A stretch of DNA of 64,000 nt, taken from contig NW_020653856.1 in the NCBI RefSeq assembly GCF_003589595.1, positions 53,014-117,013 of the forward strand, read 5' to 3'. The notes below the pieces were generated by a model that made no database searches, was not told where the DNA came from, and was given only the letters and a program-made list of their open reading frames with translations. Below, piece after piece: positions 52,001 through 62,223 of this stretch. The stretch is from Hyposmocoma kahamanoa. Taxonomy: Eukaryota; Arthropoda; Insecta; Lepidoptera; Cosmopterigidae. Positions within the stretch are counted from its first letter, which is position 1; each line of letters starts with the position of its first letter. The position numbers and the translations under genes were made by a program.

Positions 52001-55000
52001 CTCGTATGTTACGCTATCATTTCCAAGGCGCCTTCGAGTTCAGTCACGGGCGAGAACCTTTTCTGTGCGCGCTTGGGCAACGAAATTCCTTCGCCGAGTG
52101 CTTTTGAGGAAAGCGGGCGCAATAACAAGTAGAGGCCCTAGCGAGCGGTCGTCTCATTTGAGGGAGGACAGTGAAAAAGTAGCAGCGCGTGCGAGCGGAA
52201 TGCAGTCGTATTGTATCGGAAAGCAATAAAAATGGCCCGCGGCCGACGCGCGATTTATTCAGAGACGCGACGATGATAATTGCGGGGTTATGCGACCACT
52301 ATCCCCGTTCAATAACACCCTTTTACGCTACGGCGGGTTTCAATAAATAGTTGTATCGCTGGAATGGAACTTATTTTCACTCGATAGAGCAGATCGGGTC
52401 GGGGTGAAATGACGATATAGTGTTTAGGTATGTCAATAAATGCGTCTCTGTGCGTTTGAACACTGTGCTTGTATTGAGCGTGTGTGATGTTACGAGTTGT
52501 AGGGGGGCAGTGCTGTTAAGTTTCGCATGTCCGAAGCAGCAGGTGCGGTCAAATAATGGTACGGCGAAAAGGGGCGAACTGTCGAACGGAAAGAAATTGG
52601 TTTCACCTGAACGATTCCAACTGAACTTGCAGAGTATCGCGGCGCCCGCACAGTATTCGCGGGGTGCGGGGCGCGAGGACGGAGCAAACAGCAAAGCGCG
52701 CTGCGGGTCGGTCTGTGGTCGGTTTGTACAACCCTCGGTGTTCACTGCTCTTCGACACACGCTGGCCACCTTCTGCACTACTCGAACGGACTTAGGATCG
52801 CTTGGTGTAAAGATCTAGTTACAAAGATAAGGGAAGAGGTTTTGAGAAAGTTACTACAGAATGCATTATTTTCGTTATTTGGCGTTTTAAAGTCTATTCA
52901 CATGTAACCATATTGTTAATTAACAGTTATTAGATTTAAAGGCTAATACCTAATGTTGCGTTAGATACAGGCGGCATTTAGAGTTTTAGTACTTTAATAT
53001 GACATCAATTTGCGGCGCGGCGCATCTATCAGATTACGGTAGCGCCATTGGTGACGCAACGAACTATCAACGACTGATGTCGTTGCGTTCGTTGCGTTGA
53101 AGCGCAGTGCAAAGTGCAAGCTCTTTATAGAGCTTTCCCCGGCTGCACTCACAAGTTTACCTTGCAACTTTGCATTTGCTATTATTCAACAACATTTAGC
53201 TTAACAAAATGTGAATCTCCACCATTTTCAAATGCATTTACAAATTTGTCGCTGATCCCATTACAAACGGTAGGCAGAACAGTATGCTCGCTCGACTCTC
53301 TTGGTTGCACCTGACTTTGTGGAATAAAATCGATGATTGCTCAGTTTAAGCTATCGGCTTTAACTTATTGGAAATATGCGTAATTGAACCCAACTTTATA
53401 TGTAACAATAATACATAGGCATGCCACTTTAAATACATAGCAATAAGCACTCAAATGTATCGCGCTATAGTAAGTGTTGGGTATTTGCAAAATGCTTGCA
53501 CCAAAACTGAAATCAAACATTCTAGTTAGCTGTAGCAAATTACGTCCTTTGGCAATTTAATTAAACAGATTTGCGTGCGGGTCGGGCGCCGATGAGGCGG
53601 GCGTTGTGAACACCGACAAAGGGCCGCGTAGCCGCAGCTACAAGACAGTGGGCGTGACTCCGCCTCCGCCGCCGGCGGGCCTGATGTATGGTGCGCTTCG
53701 CGGGTCCTGTGCTGCTACCGATCTACAGACTCAAGAAGTCTTTGTCGTGAGCCACGTAGGTATATGTGTTACATAACCGGATGACTTTAGGAACAGATAG
53801 TGCAAAAGCCTAGTCTTTAGGAGTTTTATTGTTTCTAAGCATCTTCAGATCTACACTACACCGGCTAGCCTTTTTCAAATATCCGCTCTTCGCCACTGAT
53901 AGCGGTGTCCACCAATCAGGTTCCATATCGGTAGCCTATCACAAACTGGAATTTATTTTTTCCGAAATAACGTTTGTTCGAATTTTCATTACCCCGAAAA
54001 CCGAATTATAACGAAACCGTTGTTCTTTCAGGACATGTTGGATCATTATTGCAGACACGATTTAGGTTCGGTTAGGTTAGGTTAAGTTACATTTAAGAGA
54101 AAAAACATTTTTTTCTCAAAATTACTTTCGAAGTTAAGAACATTCGACCAAACGTTATTTCTAAAATGTCACTTCGGACTTCTGATAGGTAACCTCCATA
54201 TCCAGTCAACTAATACTCATAACTAAATTTAGCGCCATAGTGCCTCGAAAACACAAACTAACGGCTGCGGAGCATTTCCAGGGAAGAACTGTATCCGTTG
54301 TTGCGCAACCCCTTGTTGTTGCGTCCTAGATTTACGAGGCAGCTGTAACTTATGCACCATCGCTACAAGATCATTGTTCGCTTCGTGTAGCCGTAAAACA
54401 AAGGCTATTGTACCGCACTAACAAACTGACGAACTGTCGAAGTTTTCGTGAGAATCGTGTGACCGAAACACGCTTGATCGGATGACGCGGGGGACCTCAT
54501 TATGCAATCAAATATGTTATTATTCGGTGTCGAATCTCCGTAGACCCTCTTGAAGCGAGACCCTCCCTCCCCCGAGGCTCGCAAGTGCCCAAGTAGTCGT
54601 AATCAGATTAGTCCCACGCGAAAACTCGTGCGGGAGTATTGTCTTGGGATATTTATTATGCTGTCGGCAAAACGAGGCCGGATCGTTAGTACTGTCGGAC
54701 TCTTTGATTACGAGGACGAGATCCACTCCCTGTGTCTCACTTTGTCATTTACTGCCCCTCTTAATTCAATATTACACCTTGTTAATATGTTACTTGAGTG
54801 TCGTCCGTCTGTCGCTGCCACCAAGTTTTTTATTTCACGCTGCTTGCCAAAAAAATGCAACATACCTATTTGTTAACTTTTTATCGTGATATGTCTCTTT
54901 TTACAATTTTATAGGTAACTGTTTCAAATATCAATGTTACTAAATAATCAACTCATAAACATGGCCGTTTTAAGTTATAAAGGCAGTTAACATTTTTTAA

Positions 55001-56589
55001 GATGTCGTCCTGTAACTGCTGAATCGTGAGCAGATAGACGACAAAACGATCGACTGATAAAGTAGTTGATTGTTTGGCCGTCGTCACTGTGATCGGCCAG
55101 TCATGCCTATCGACCGCTGCGTCGCGTCTTTGTTTCGTCGACAGTAATTATCTGAAGGAGGACGCCTCGCCATTGGCATTGTACCCGTTTCGCTCAACAG
55201 CCGCCAACATTAAAAAACGTCGTCATGCTTCGAGTGAGTGTGAAGTTCACAGTTATAAATTTGTCACTTGCAAACGAAACATGAATATTAAAAATAGCGA
55301 CCAAGCGCCATACTCCTGCGGGGTATCATAGCAATAAATACTTGTCTAATGGAAATGATATTTTTGTGACTTGCATTTGGAACAAATTAATAAACAAAAT
55401 AAACTACTTTATTCTAAAAAACACGCTTTTCATTTTAGCCCACTGATAATTAACGCCAGTGCTCGTGTCATTATGTCACTTCATCTGATTAAACAGGGAA
55501 ATACGAGTGGGCGACGGAATTAAACTCGATTGACAAATTGTCGTAATGCGAGAACAGGTTTGTGACTCCGTTCGTTCCTATAAATTTTAAACCTGCAAAT
55601 CGCCATCAACGCATTGAAATTTGTTCATCAAAACAATAAAGGTACGTGGTGGTGAGCTTATCTAAAAGAAAACATTACGTCAGCTGTAGTGTCGGTAGTC
55701 AGTCACGGACAACAGTGATAGAGAAGGCTGTAGCGAAAAGAGGTCTGGTGGTAGAGAAAATTCTCAGTAGTTCTGCGAAGAAAACTGTCTATTTATTAAC
55801 AGACCCAATAGGAAAAAAGTACCAGTAGTTCTGTCAACAGAACTGTATAACAGAACTAGTGGGAATAAACAGTGTTTTCGGCTGTCGATTGACAACTCGT
55901 CATCATCAGCTGGCTGTCTCCAGCGGAGACGTGATTAATTTCTGCGAATAATTCTTTATTAATAACCGAACCACTGACGTTGACGAAGCGGCTCTAATTT
56001 AACTTCAAATTATAATCCACCCCTTTATTAATTGTTGCCAAATACCGTCTTGATGAATTCTGGAAACATATTGGATTTTCTAGAAAGTTTATCAAAGGCG
56101 CACGTAGCGTGCTCGTGGGCCGGCGGCAGTAAATCTCTCCGTAAATCTGGGCCCAAAACTAAATGTGCAGATCGTATCGCGAGAGCTTAGATCCGGTTAT
56201 CGCTGTGCACATCTCTCAGAAGGACGCTCCGTCGATTGTTCATCCTTTTATAAGCACCGGAATATCAGACCCAGAAATTCAGATAGGGTACCTACTTTAA
56301 GGGCCAATCTCGATAGTGTTGACGAACAATTGTTTTGTGTTTAGTTCAGGAGTTCCACGAACTTTGGCATTTTGCAAAAATATGAGACAATATACCAATA
56401 TAATATAATAAATATAATATGAAGATGGAAACGAAACACGTACTTACTATTTTAATAAATTTAAAAAAAAAATCAATGTAGGTAGATATACGTTTCGTGT
56501 GGACAGAAAACTTTGCATATTAAAATAATAAATTTAAGTAGTTATATATTATTGAGATTTTTCCGAAATAACTTCACTAGTTTTGTTAT
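46011..56589. other. Repeat-poor region with scattered CpG-rich islands; no gene assigned
   Basis: Roughly 10.6 kb without recognisable transposon proteins. CpG-rich blocks lie near 46240-46600, 47150-47220, 50000-50310, 51255-51500, 52030-52750 and 53570-53720, separated by AT-rich DNA. Frames in the islands (for example 51147-51587, and 52377-52778 against 52420-52818) are often open on both strands and lack known domains. Palindromic CRE sites tgacgtca occur at 46958-46965 and 48756-48763. An A-rich tract near 47408-47432 follows an aataaa and might be a retroposon tail. Regulatory DNA or exons too diverged to recognise are both possible. Confidence 0.4.
54062..54088 (+). repeat. Short interstitial TTAGG-like telomeric motif
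   Basis: 'ttaggttcggttaggttagg' followed by 'ttaagtt': four to five near-copies of the insect telomere unit TTAGG. Confidence 0.7.
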
Positions 56590-56715
56590 GATCATTAACA
56601 CAAAGATCGAATACATCGAAAAATTTCTTGGACCCGATAGGTCAACTTGACCAGTGGCTCAGTTGTTAAGCGCAATGCTACGGTGCAGCACGGTCGTTCA
56701 TAATCATAATAAAAT
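56590..56715 (+). repeat. Relative of the 24.2-kb tRNA-like repeat
   Basis: 'cacaaagatcgaatacatcg' parallels the left arm at 24195-24214, and the preceding text (tcactagttttgttatgatcattaa) parallels 24170-24193. The centre has a tRNA A-box-like 'tggctcagttgttaagcg'. No right inverted arm is present. Confidence 0.5.
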
Positions 56716-57147
56716 TTAGTTCTATTTCTTGAAAATCATCAATGTCTAATTCTTGTGTAACACCAGAAGCATTAGTAGATCTTTATGTACCGCACGCGCA
56801 CTCGCGTGAACGTCATTACTCGCGTTAAAGGTAAGAACAAAGGTTGCACTGTAAGGCGATTATCACATTGGACCGCGCCCCGCGACGGAGCGCGAAACTG
56901 CTTTTTTTAACGTTGTACTGAAGTATATCAGTTTGTATGTATCTAATCTAAATCTTTATAATGAAGTTGAAATGATCCATCAGTTACTTTGGAGTCTCAC
57001 GATGTGATCGGTCGTGTCTATAAGTTAACAGAATAACATAAATAATTACTTGCAAAATTGTGACCTAGTTCTACTTTAGGCGGAAGCAAACTATCGGTGT
57101 CACTAGTTGTTGTTGTGTAATCTACTCTATTAGATCTATTAACATTA
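56716..57147. other. No gene seen; probable 5' leader of the next LINE at right
   Basis: AT-rich sequence with a short GC patch at 56870-56895. The last hundred bases or so may be 5' UTR of the Jockey-like element starting near 57060. Confidence 0.35.
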
Positions 57148-57174
57148 GTGCATTTACTCAATATTAATACAAAA

Positions 57175-58065
57175 ATGGAAGACAGTCCCTTTAATCGGAG
57201 TATACTAACGCGTCGCAGCCCGCCGCCAACGCACGCATCTCAACCCCCCGCGCCCGCAGTGTCCCTGCAGAACGAGGATCCTCCTGATGTTGTGCCCACG
57301 CCTGAGATCCAAAACTGGATGATAACAATAGAACAGTGTTTAAACTAAGTATGCGCTATTTCTACCGAAGGAAAGCTGAATTCAGACCAAAAACTTAGAA
57401 TTAGCAATTTGTGCCGAAAAGTTGCTCATGGAACTTCTCATATGGCTGTACTGTACCAGTCCCTTAAACAAAAAGCCATTGTAGCCCATACATCCCTTAA
57501 AGCCCTTAAAGATAATCAGGACCTCTCGAAGCAGCTTCAAGACCTCAAGCAGAGTATTCAAGAATCGTCAAAACCTGTATCGAATGCAGTGTCTTTCGCA
57601 GATATGGTAAAAAAAAGCGCAAATAATTTTTCACAAGCAGCAAGGTATGTCAATCGAGACATTTTTAACCTTAATTAAATTAAGCCACAAGTCAGGAAAG
57701 AGAAACGCCGAGTCCTGCAATTATGTAATTGAAGTACCTGCTTATATACGCAAAGCTCTAATAACAAAGGATAGAGTGTTTGTCAACTGGTCGTGGTATC
57801 CTGTGAGGGACTTCACTCTAGTTACTAGATGCTTTAAGTATCAGCAATAGGGTCATGCAGCCAAGACCTGCCGTGAGGAGGCCTCCACCTGCGGTCACTG
57901 CGGTGTTGTCGGACACACAATAAAAGACTGCACAGAAGGCCAAAATCCAAAGTGCGCTTGCACTTCAAGAAGATCTGTGATCATCAAACAGGAGATGTTG
58001 ACTGTCCCGCTACAAAAATTGCCGAAAAAAGGTACAGCAATTCAATAGATTATGAAGGTGCCTAA
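57175..58065 (+). pseudogene. Gag-like ORF1 with CCHC zinc knuckles, decayed
   Basis: It starts MEDSPFNRSILTRRS. An in-frame TAA is at 57346-57348, a frameshift between about 57620 and 57700, a TAG at 57848-57850 and a further shift near 57965. The trace includes LSKQLQDLKQSIQESS and VSFADMVKKS, then RCFKYQQ-stop-GHAAKTC (a knuckle with one Cys changed), an intact CGHCGVVGHTIKDC and a third knuckle-like CDHQTGDVDCPATK. It ends SNSIDYEGA. Zinc-knuckle ORF1 proteins of Jockey-type LINEs bind RNA. This copy is non-functional. Confidence 0.75.
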
Positions 58066-58114
58066 GAGCGCCACTTATTAATTATTGTAATAGAACTTAA
58101 TTCACTTTAACACT

Positions 58115-60377
58115 ATGATTGATGCTTTGATTTGCGACTTAGATAATTTCTCTGTATCCGAGTCAAAGTCTTGTGAAGTTGAAATATGCAGACAACATCT
58201 ATTACCGTTTAGCAATCCTGTAACCATACTAACACAAAACATACGCAGCATCTATAAGAATTTTGACAATTTCAGTACTTCCCTGCAAAGATTAAACGTT
58301 AACTGTGATGTCATAGTTCTGACAGAGTGCTGGTTAGATAAATGTAGAAATCGCGTTAGCGGTATAGTGGTTTATCCTAGGAATGATTTGAATATTTCAG
58401 TTGAAGAACCAAATATATTAGACTGCAATCGGCTCCTAATCAAAATTGGGTTAGACATAGGAATATTAGCTTTGTACAGACCCCCCTCTTTTAGAAATAC
58501 CAAAGTATTTACTGACTCACTTAACGGTACGTTTCAACTTTTATCATCTTTTAAAAATGTAGTATTAATAGAAAACATAAACATAAACATCAACATTCTT
58601 CCAGATAGCATCGATTTACGAACCTATGCTCGTTTCATGGCTTACTTCCTGCGCACACTCTATCCACTCATTAAAGCGGCTCTTGCTTAGACCATATTAT
58701 GCTTAAATCCATTTTTAAATCAATAGCATTAGTTACTAACTCGTCAATAACCGATCATAGAGCCGCCCTACTAACCTTTAATCGTAAATTGCTTATTTCT
58801 TCTCGCACGCAAATAATTTCTAAAATTAATATAAATAAACTTGAAAAAGATTTATGCAACATTGACTTTAACCCAGTTTACAATTCTGATGACGCGGATT
58901 TCTGTATGTCCTACTTAGTAAAAAATGTACATCAATATTAAGTTACACCAAGGTCGTGCGATTAAATAATAAAAATTACAATATCAAGCCTTGGATTACA
59001 CCGGGACTTATTAGCTGTATGTGACACAGGGATAAACTACAGATGAAGGCTAAATGTAATCCAGATAATTTAATATTACAAGCATCGTATAAAAGATACA
59101 GGAACTTTTGTAACAACCTTCTTAAAAGAGTTAAAAATAGTTACGATAAAAAGGAATTAGACAAAGCTGGTACCGACAGTAAATAAGTTTGGAAATATAT
59201 AAAAAATGTAACATATACATCAAAACAGCATGAATCATCTTCAGGATTATTGAAAGCTCATTCATCTGAGCTGATATCTGCTAACAGCGCAAATGATTTT
59301 TTTGTCAACGCAGGAAAAAATCTGGCTCAAAAAATTCAAACTTTGTCGCTTTCTCCACCACAAAGCACTCTATCCATCTGTAAAAAGTCCCTGGGATCAT
59401 TTGTACTATTAGATACGGATGAAAGTGAGGTTGAAAATAATAAATAGAATAATTTTAAGCCTAAAAGAGGATAGTGCTCCTGGTCATAATAACATATCAA
59501 ATAAAATACTAAAACAATTCAGGCACATCCTACTTTCACCGCTTACATTCATTTTGCAAATATCTCTAACATAAGGAATATGTCCTATATGCTTAAAAAA
59601 TCTGTTGTTGTCCCGGTATATAAATCTGGTAACAAAGATCAAATAACGAATTATAGACCTCTTTCGTTACTGCCAGCAATATCTAAAATATTAGAAAAAC
59701 TTATAAATAACAGACTATTGTATTTGGAGAAACAATCCATATTATCTAAAACACAGTTCGGTTTTAGATCCCAATTATCGACATCTGACGCTGTGCATCA
59801 CCTTACGGATTTTTTAGCAAGGGAACTTGACAAGGGTAACAAAACAGTGGGGTATATTGCTGGACCTAGCGAAAGCTTTTGATATAGTTTATATACCCAC
59901 CCTATTGCAGAAGCTTGAATCCCTAGGTATAAGAGGTATACAGCTAAAATTATTTGCAGATTATCTAGAGAACCGCTCCCAATGTGTCAAAATAGGTGAA
60001 GTTTTCAGTTCTGATCTCAAGAGTACTGCATTTGGAATTCCCCAAGGAAGTATTTTAGGCCCTACTCTGTTTCTGATCTACATTAATGACCTTTGTAATC
60101 TAGAATTGAAGGGAAGGGTGGGAAGATCATATCCTATGCCGATGATACTGCTCTGCTTTTTTCTGCTAACTCTGATAAGGAAGTCTATGAGTATGCTCAG
60201 CGAGGATTCAATGTCGTAAATAACTGGCTCCAGTAACATTTATTAACATTAAATACGGATAAAACTAGTTTTATGCAGTTCTATATGCGAAAACCAAAGT
60301 CTGTTATAACTAACACAGAACTTTATGCTCACCATTGTAAGGAGACTACTAACAACCTGTGCAAGTGTGAATATTGA
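58115..60377 (+). pseudogene. Jockey-like ORF2: endonuclease + reverse transcriptase, decayed
   Basis: Endonuclease: ILTQNIRSIYKNFDNF, VLTECWLD, LALYRPPSF, then VVLIENINI where related copies have GDIN, so a metal-binding Asp is lost. There is a break near 58690, then ITDHRAALLTFNRK. Stops or shifts lie near 58940, 59020, 59185, 59445 and 59850. Reverse transcriptase: NYRPLSLLPAISKILEKLIN, FGFRSQLSTSDAV, motif A LLDLAKAFDIVYIPTLL, motif B FGIPQGSILGPTLFLIYIND, and YADDTALLF near 60135 in another frame. The sequence ends at CKCEY, 60377. Confidence 0.85.
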
Positions 60378-60388
60378 CAGCTGTCAAT
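60373..60388. repeat. 16-bp perfect palindrome at a LINE-LINE junction
   Basis: attgacagctgtcaat reads the same on both strands. It lies exactly where the Jockey-like coding trace ends and the next LINE leader begins. Confidence 0.9.
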
Positions 60389-60939
60389 CGCAAGTAAACA
60401 ACAGTTGGTGTATTTAAATTCATTTAAAAATCTTTTCAAGCCATAAATTAGTATAAAACTAGTCAGTATTATAGATTTCATTGTAAATGAACGTCACAAG
60501 TGTTATAAAAGTGAAACAAAACCGAAAAAAGTGTAAAATTGAAATTGAAATTTTATGTTCGTTACCCACCCACTAACGGACCATTATGAATCAAACAAGA
60601 AGACTAAAAACAAACTAGCTAGAGATTTACAAGTTCAAACAACGAATTGTGATACTTACAGGCTGCATAAATACAAGGTACTGATTTTAATGCAACATAA
60701 GTAGTGTTAATTAACATACATTTTTAAATAACAATATTGGCATTGGAAAACAACATTAGAAAACATACACACAGCGACATCTATTGGGAAGTGGCGGGAC
60801 CTATTTTGTTGGTTGCTGTCATTACATAGAGTTGTTTCTTGCTATTGCCACCAGAGGGCCATCGTTCGATATTTTATTACCTACTCACCCCTAGAGGGCG
60901 TTGTAAATTATTTTCCTATTATTTATCACAGACACAAAA

Positions 60940-62223
60940 ATGCCTAATAAAAAAGATACCAACTTAAAAACGTGTGCCGGATGTCTCCATGAAATTACTG
61001 GGAGGCAATATATGATATGCAGATTGTGTAACCAAGCCTATGACTTGTTATGCGCAAATATACCAGAAAAACGGTTTTTTAATACGATGACTTCGGAACA
61101 CAAACAGAAGTGGAAATGTCAAGATTGCATTTGTAAACAACCAAAGATGAATAATAATAATACACCAGTCAGATCTCAAACCCAAGAAGATATAACCAAT
61201 GTCACGCAAAGGAGAAAATTTAAGCCTCCAGTACCTGCTGAAACATATGATTGTCACGAATCCTCAGTCGAAGAACATTACCTTGATGATAAAAGTATTC
61301 TAGGAGATACACTAAACTCACCCGTTGCACATACTTCACCTTTAACATCAGTAACCATAGACCAAATCAGCGAACTCTTAGACAGAAAATTAGAAACATA
61401 TGAAAAGAAAATAATTTCACAATTAACATCCGAAATAAGAAACTTGATAAAAGAAGAAATCAAAACATCAATAACAAACCTTAAAATTGAAATGACAAAT
61501 CATATAGACAGTATAGCTACAGAACAAAAAAACTTTAAAACTGAAATAGATTGCATAAAGGACAAAATTTTGTTATTGGAAAATCAACGACACGAATTGG
61601 AAAACAATATCCAAGACCTACAAAATAAGATCCATGATATAAAAAAGAAACCATCTACTGTAGATAATAGCAGAAAGTTAGTATTATACGGACTGGATGA
61701 ATACAAATGGGAACAAGAAAGCGAAGTTTACGACCGAATACTGTTTATAATGTATGAGATATTAAATATTAATTTGGAAGGATACATAGATGATATCTAC
61801 AGACTTGGTAAAAAGGGTACCCGAAGACCTATCGTTATTGAATTCATTAATAGGAGAACCACGAAAAATATACTATTAAACTACCGTGCATTCACTGGTA
61901 CGGGAATGGCAATTACTGAGTATTTGGATGGAGAATTAATGGAGAAACGAAAGGAACTGAGTAAAATACTACAGGAAGCGAGAAGAGAAGGTAAACATGC
62001 CGTATTCGCTAGGAACAAATTGATTATTGACGGGAAAGAATATACCCCAAATAAAAGAGAAGAATCGGATAGGAAAATAAATACCACTGCGAACCATACT
62101 AATATTTCAACTAGCCAGATACAGCATCAGCTACAAAAACAAACAACTCAAGATACCTCTCTCAATATTCAACAATGCCCGGGAATACGAGTAAACAACC
62201 ATTCCTTTCGAAACAAATTTTAA
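60940..62223 (+). CDS. LINE ORF1: PHD-like zinc finger, coiled coil, RRM-like domain
   Basis: 427 codons, intact. The N-terminal finger is C12-x2-C15, C27-x2-C30, YDLLC38, C60-x2-C63; the usual PHD histidine is replaced by the Tyr-Asp region. A long coiled coil spans roughly residues 145-235 (QISELLDRKLETYEKKI, then KDKILLLENQRHELENNIQD). An RRM-like part follows: RKLVLYGLDEY, DDIYRLGKKGTRRPIVIEF, AITEYLDGELMEKRKELSKI and HAVFARNKLIIDGKEY. The tail is Gln/Asn-rich. It probably forms RNA-bound oligomers for retrotransposition. PHD-bearing ORF1 proteins are known in some CR1-type and Lepidopteran LINEs. The stop TAA is 62221-62223. Confidence 0.88.
   Translation: MPNKKDTNLKTCAGCLHEITGRQYMICRLCNQAYDLLCANIPEKRFFNTMTSEHKQKWKCQDCICKQPKMNNNNTPVRSQTQEDITNVTQRRKFKPPVPAETYDCHESSVEEHYLDDKSILGDTLNSPVAHTSPLTSVTIDQISELLDRKLETYEKKIISQLTSEIRNLIKEEIKTSITNLKIEMTNHIDSIATEQKNFKTEIDCIKDKILLLENQRHELENNIQDLQNKIHDIKKKPSTVDNSRKLVLYGLDEYKWEQESEVYDRILFIMYEILNINLEGYIDDIYRLGKKGTRRPIVIEFINRRTTKNILLNYRAFTGTGMAITEYLDGELMEKRKELSKILQEARREGKHAVFARNKLIIDGKEYTPNKREESDRKINTTANHTNISTSQIQHQLQKQTTQDTSLNIQQCPGIRVNNHSFRNKF

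Larger units (their letters stand above)
57060..60377 (+). mobile_element. Jockey-like LINE, decayed, 3'-truncated
   Basis: A zinc-knuckle ORF1 (57175-58065) and an ORF2 (58115 to about 60377) lie in proper order with a 49-base gap. The element stops in the region after the reverse transcriptase (ELYAHHCKETTNNLCKCEY), and the expected C-terminus is absent. A 16-bp palindrome and a new LINE leader begin at the break. The 5' limit is estimated. Confidence 0.78.

Noticed and set aside
52377..52818. Overlapping frames of more than 130 codons on opposite strands
   Set aside because: Both are open over the same GC-rich block, which argues for composition instead of coding; neither has a domain.
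55646..55828. 60-residue ORF in the repeat-poor region
   Set aside because: Too short, with no domain and no context; a nearby agttctgt/acagaact hairpin suggests structure, not coding.
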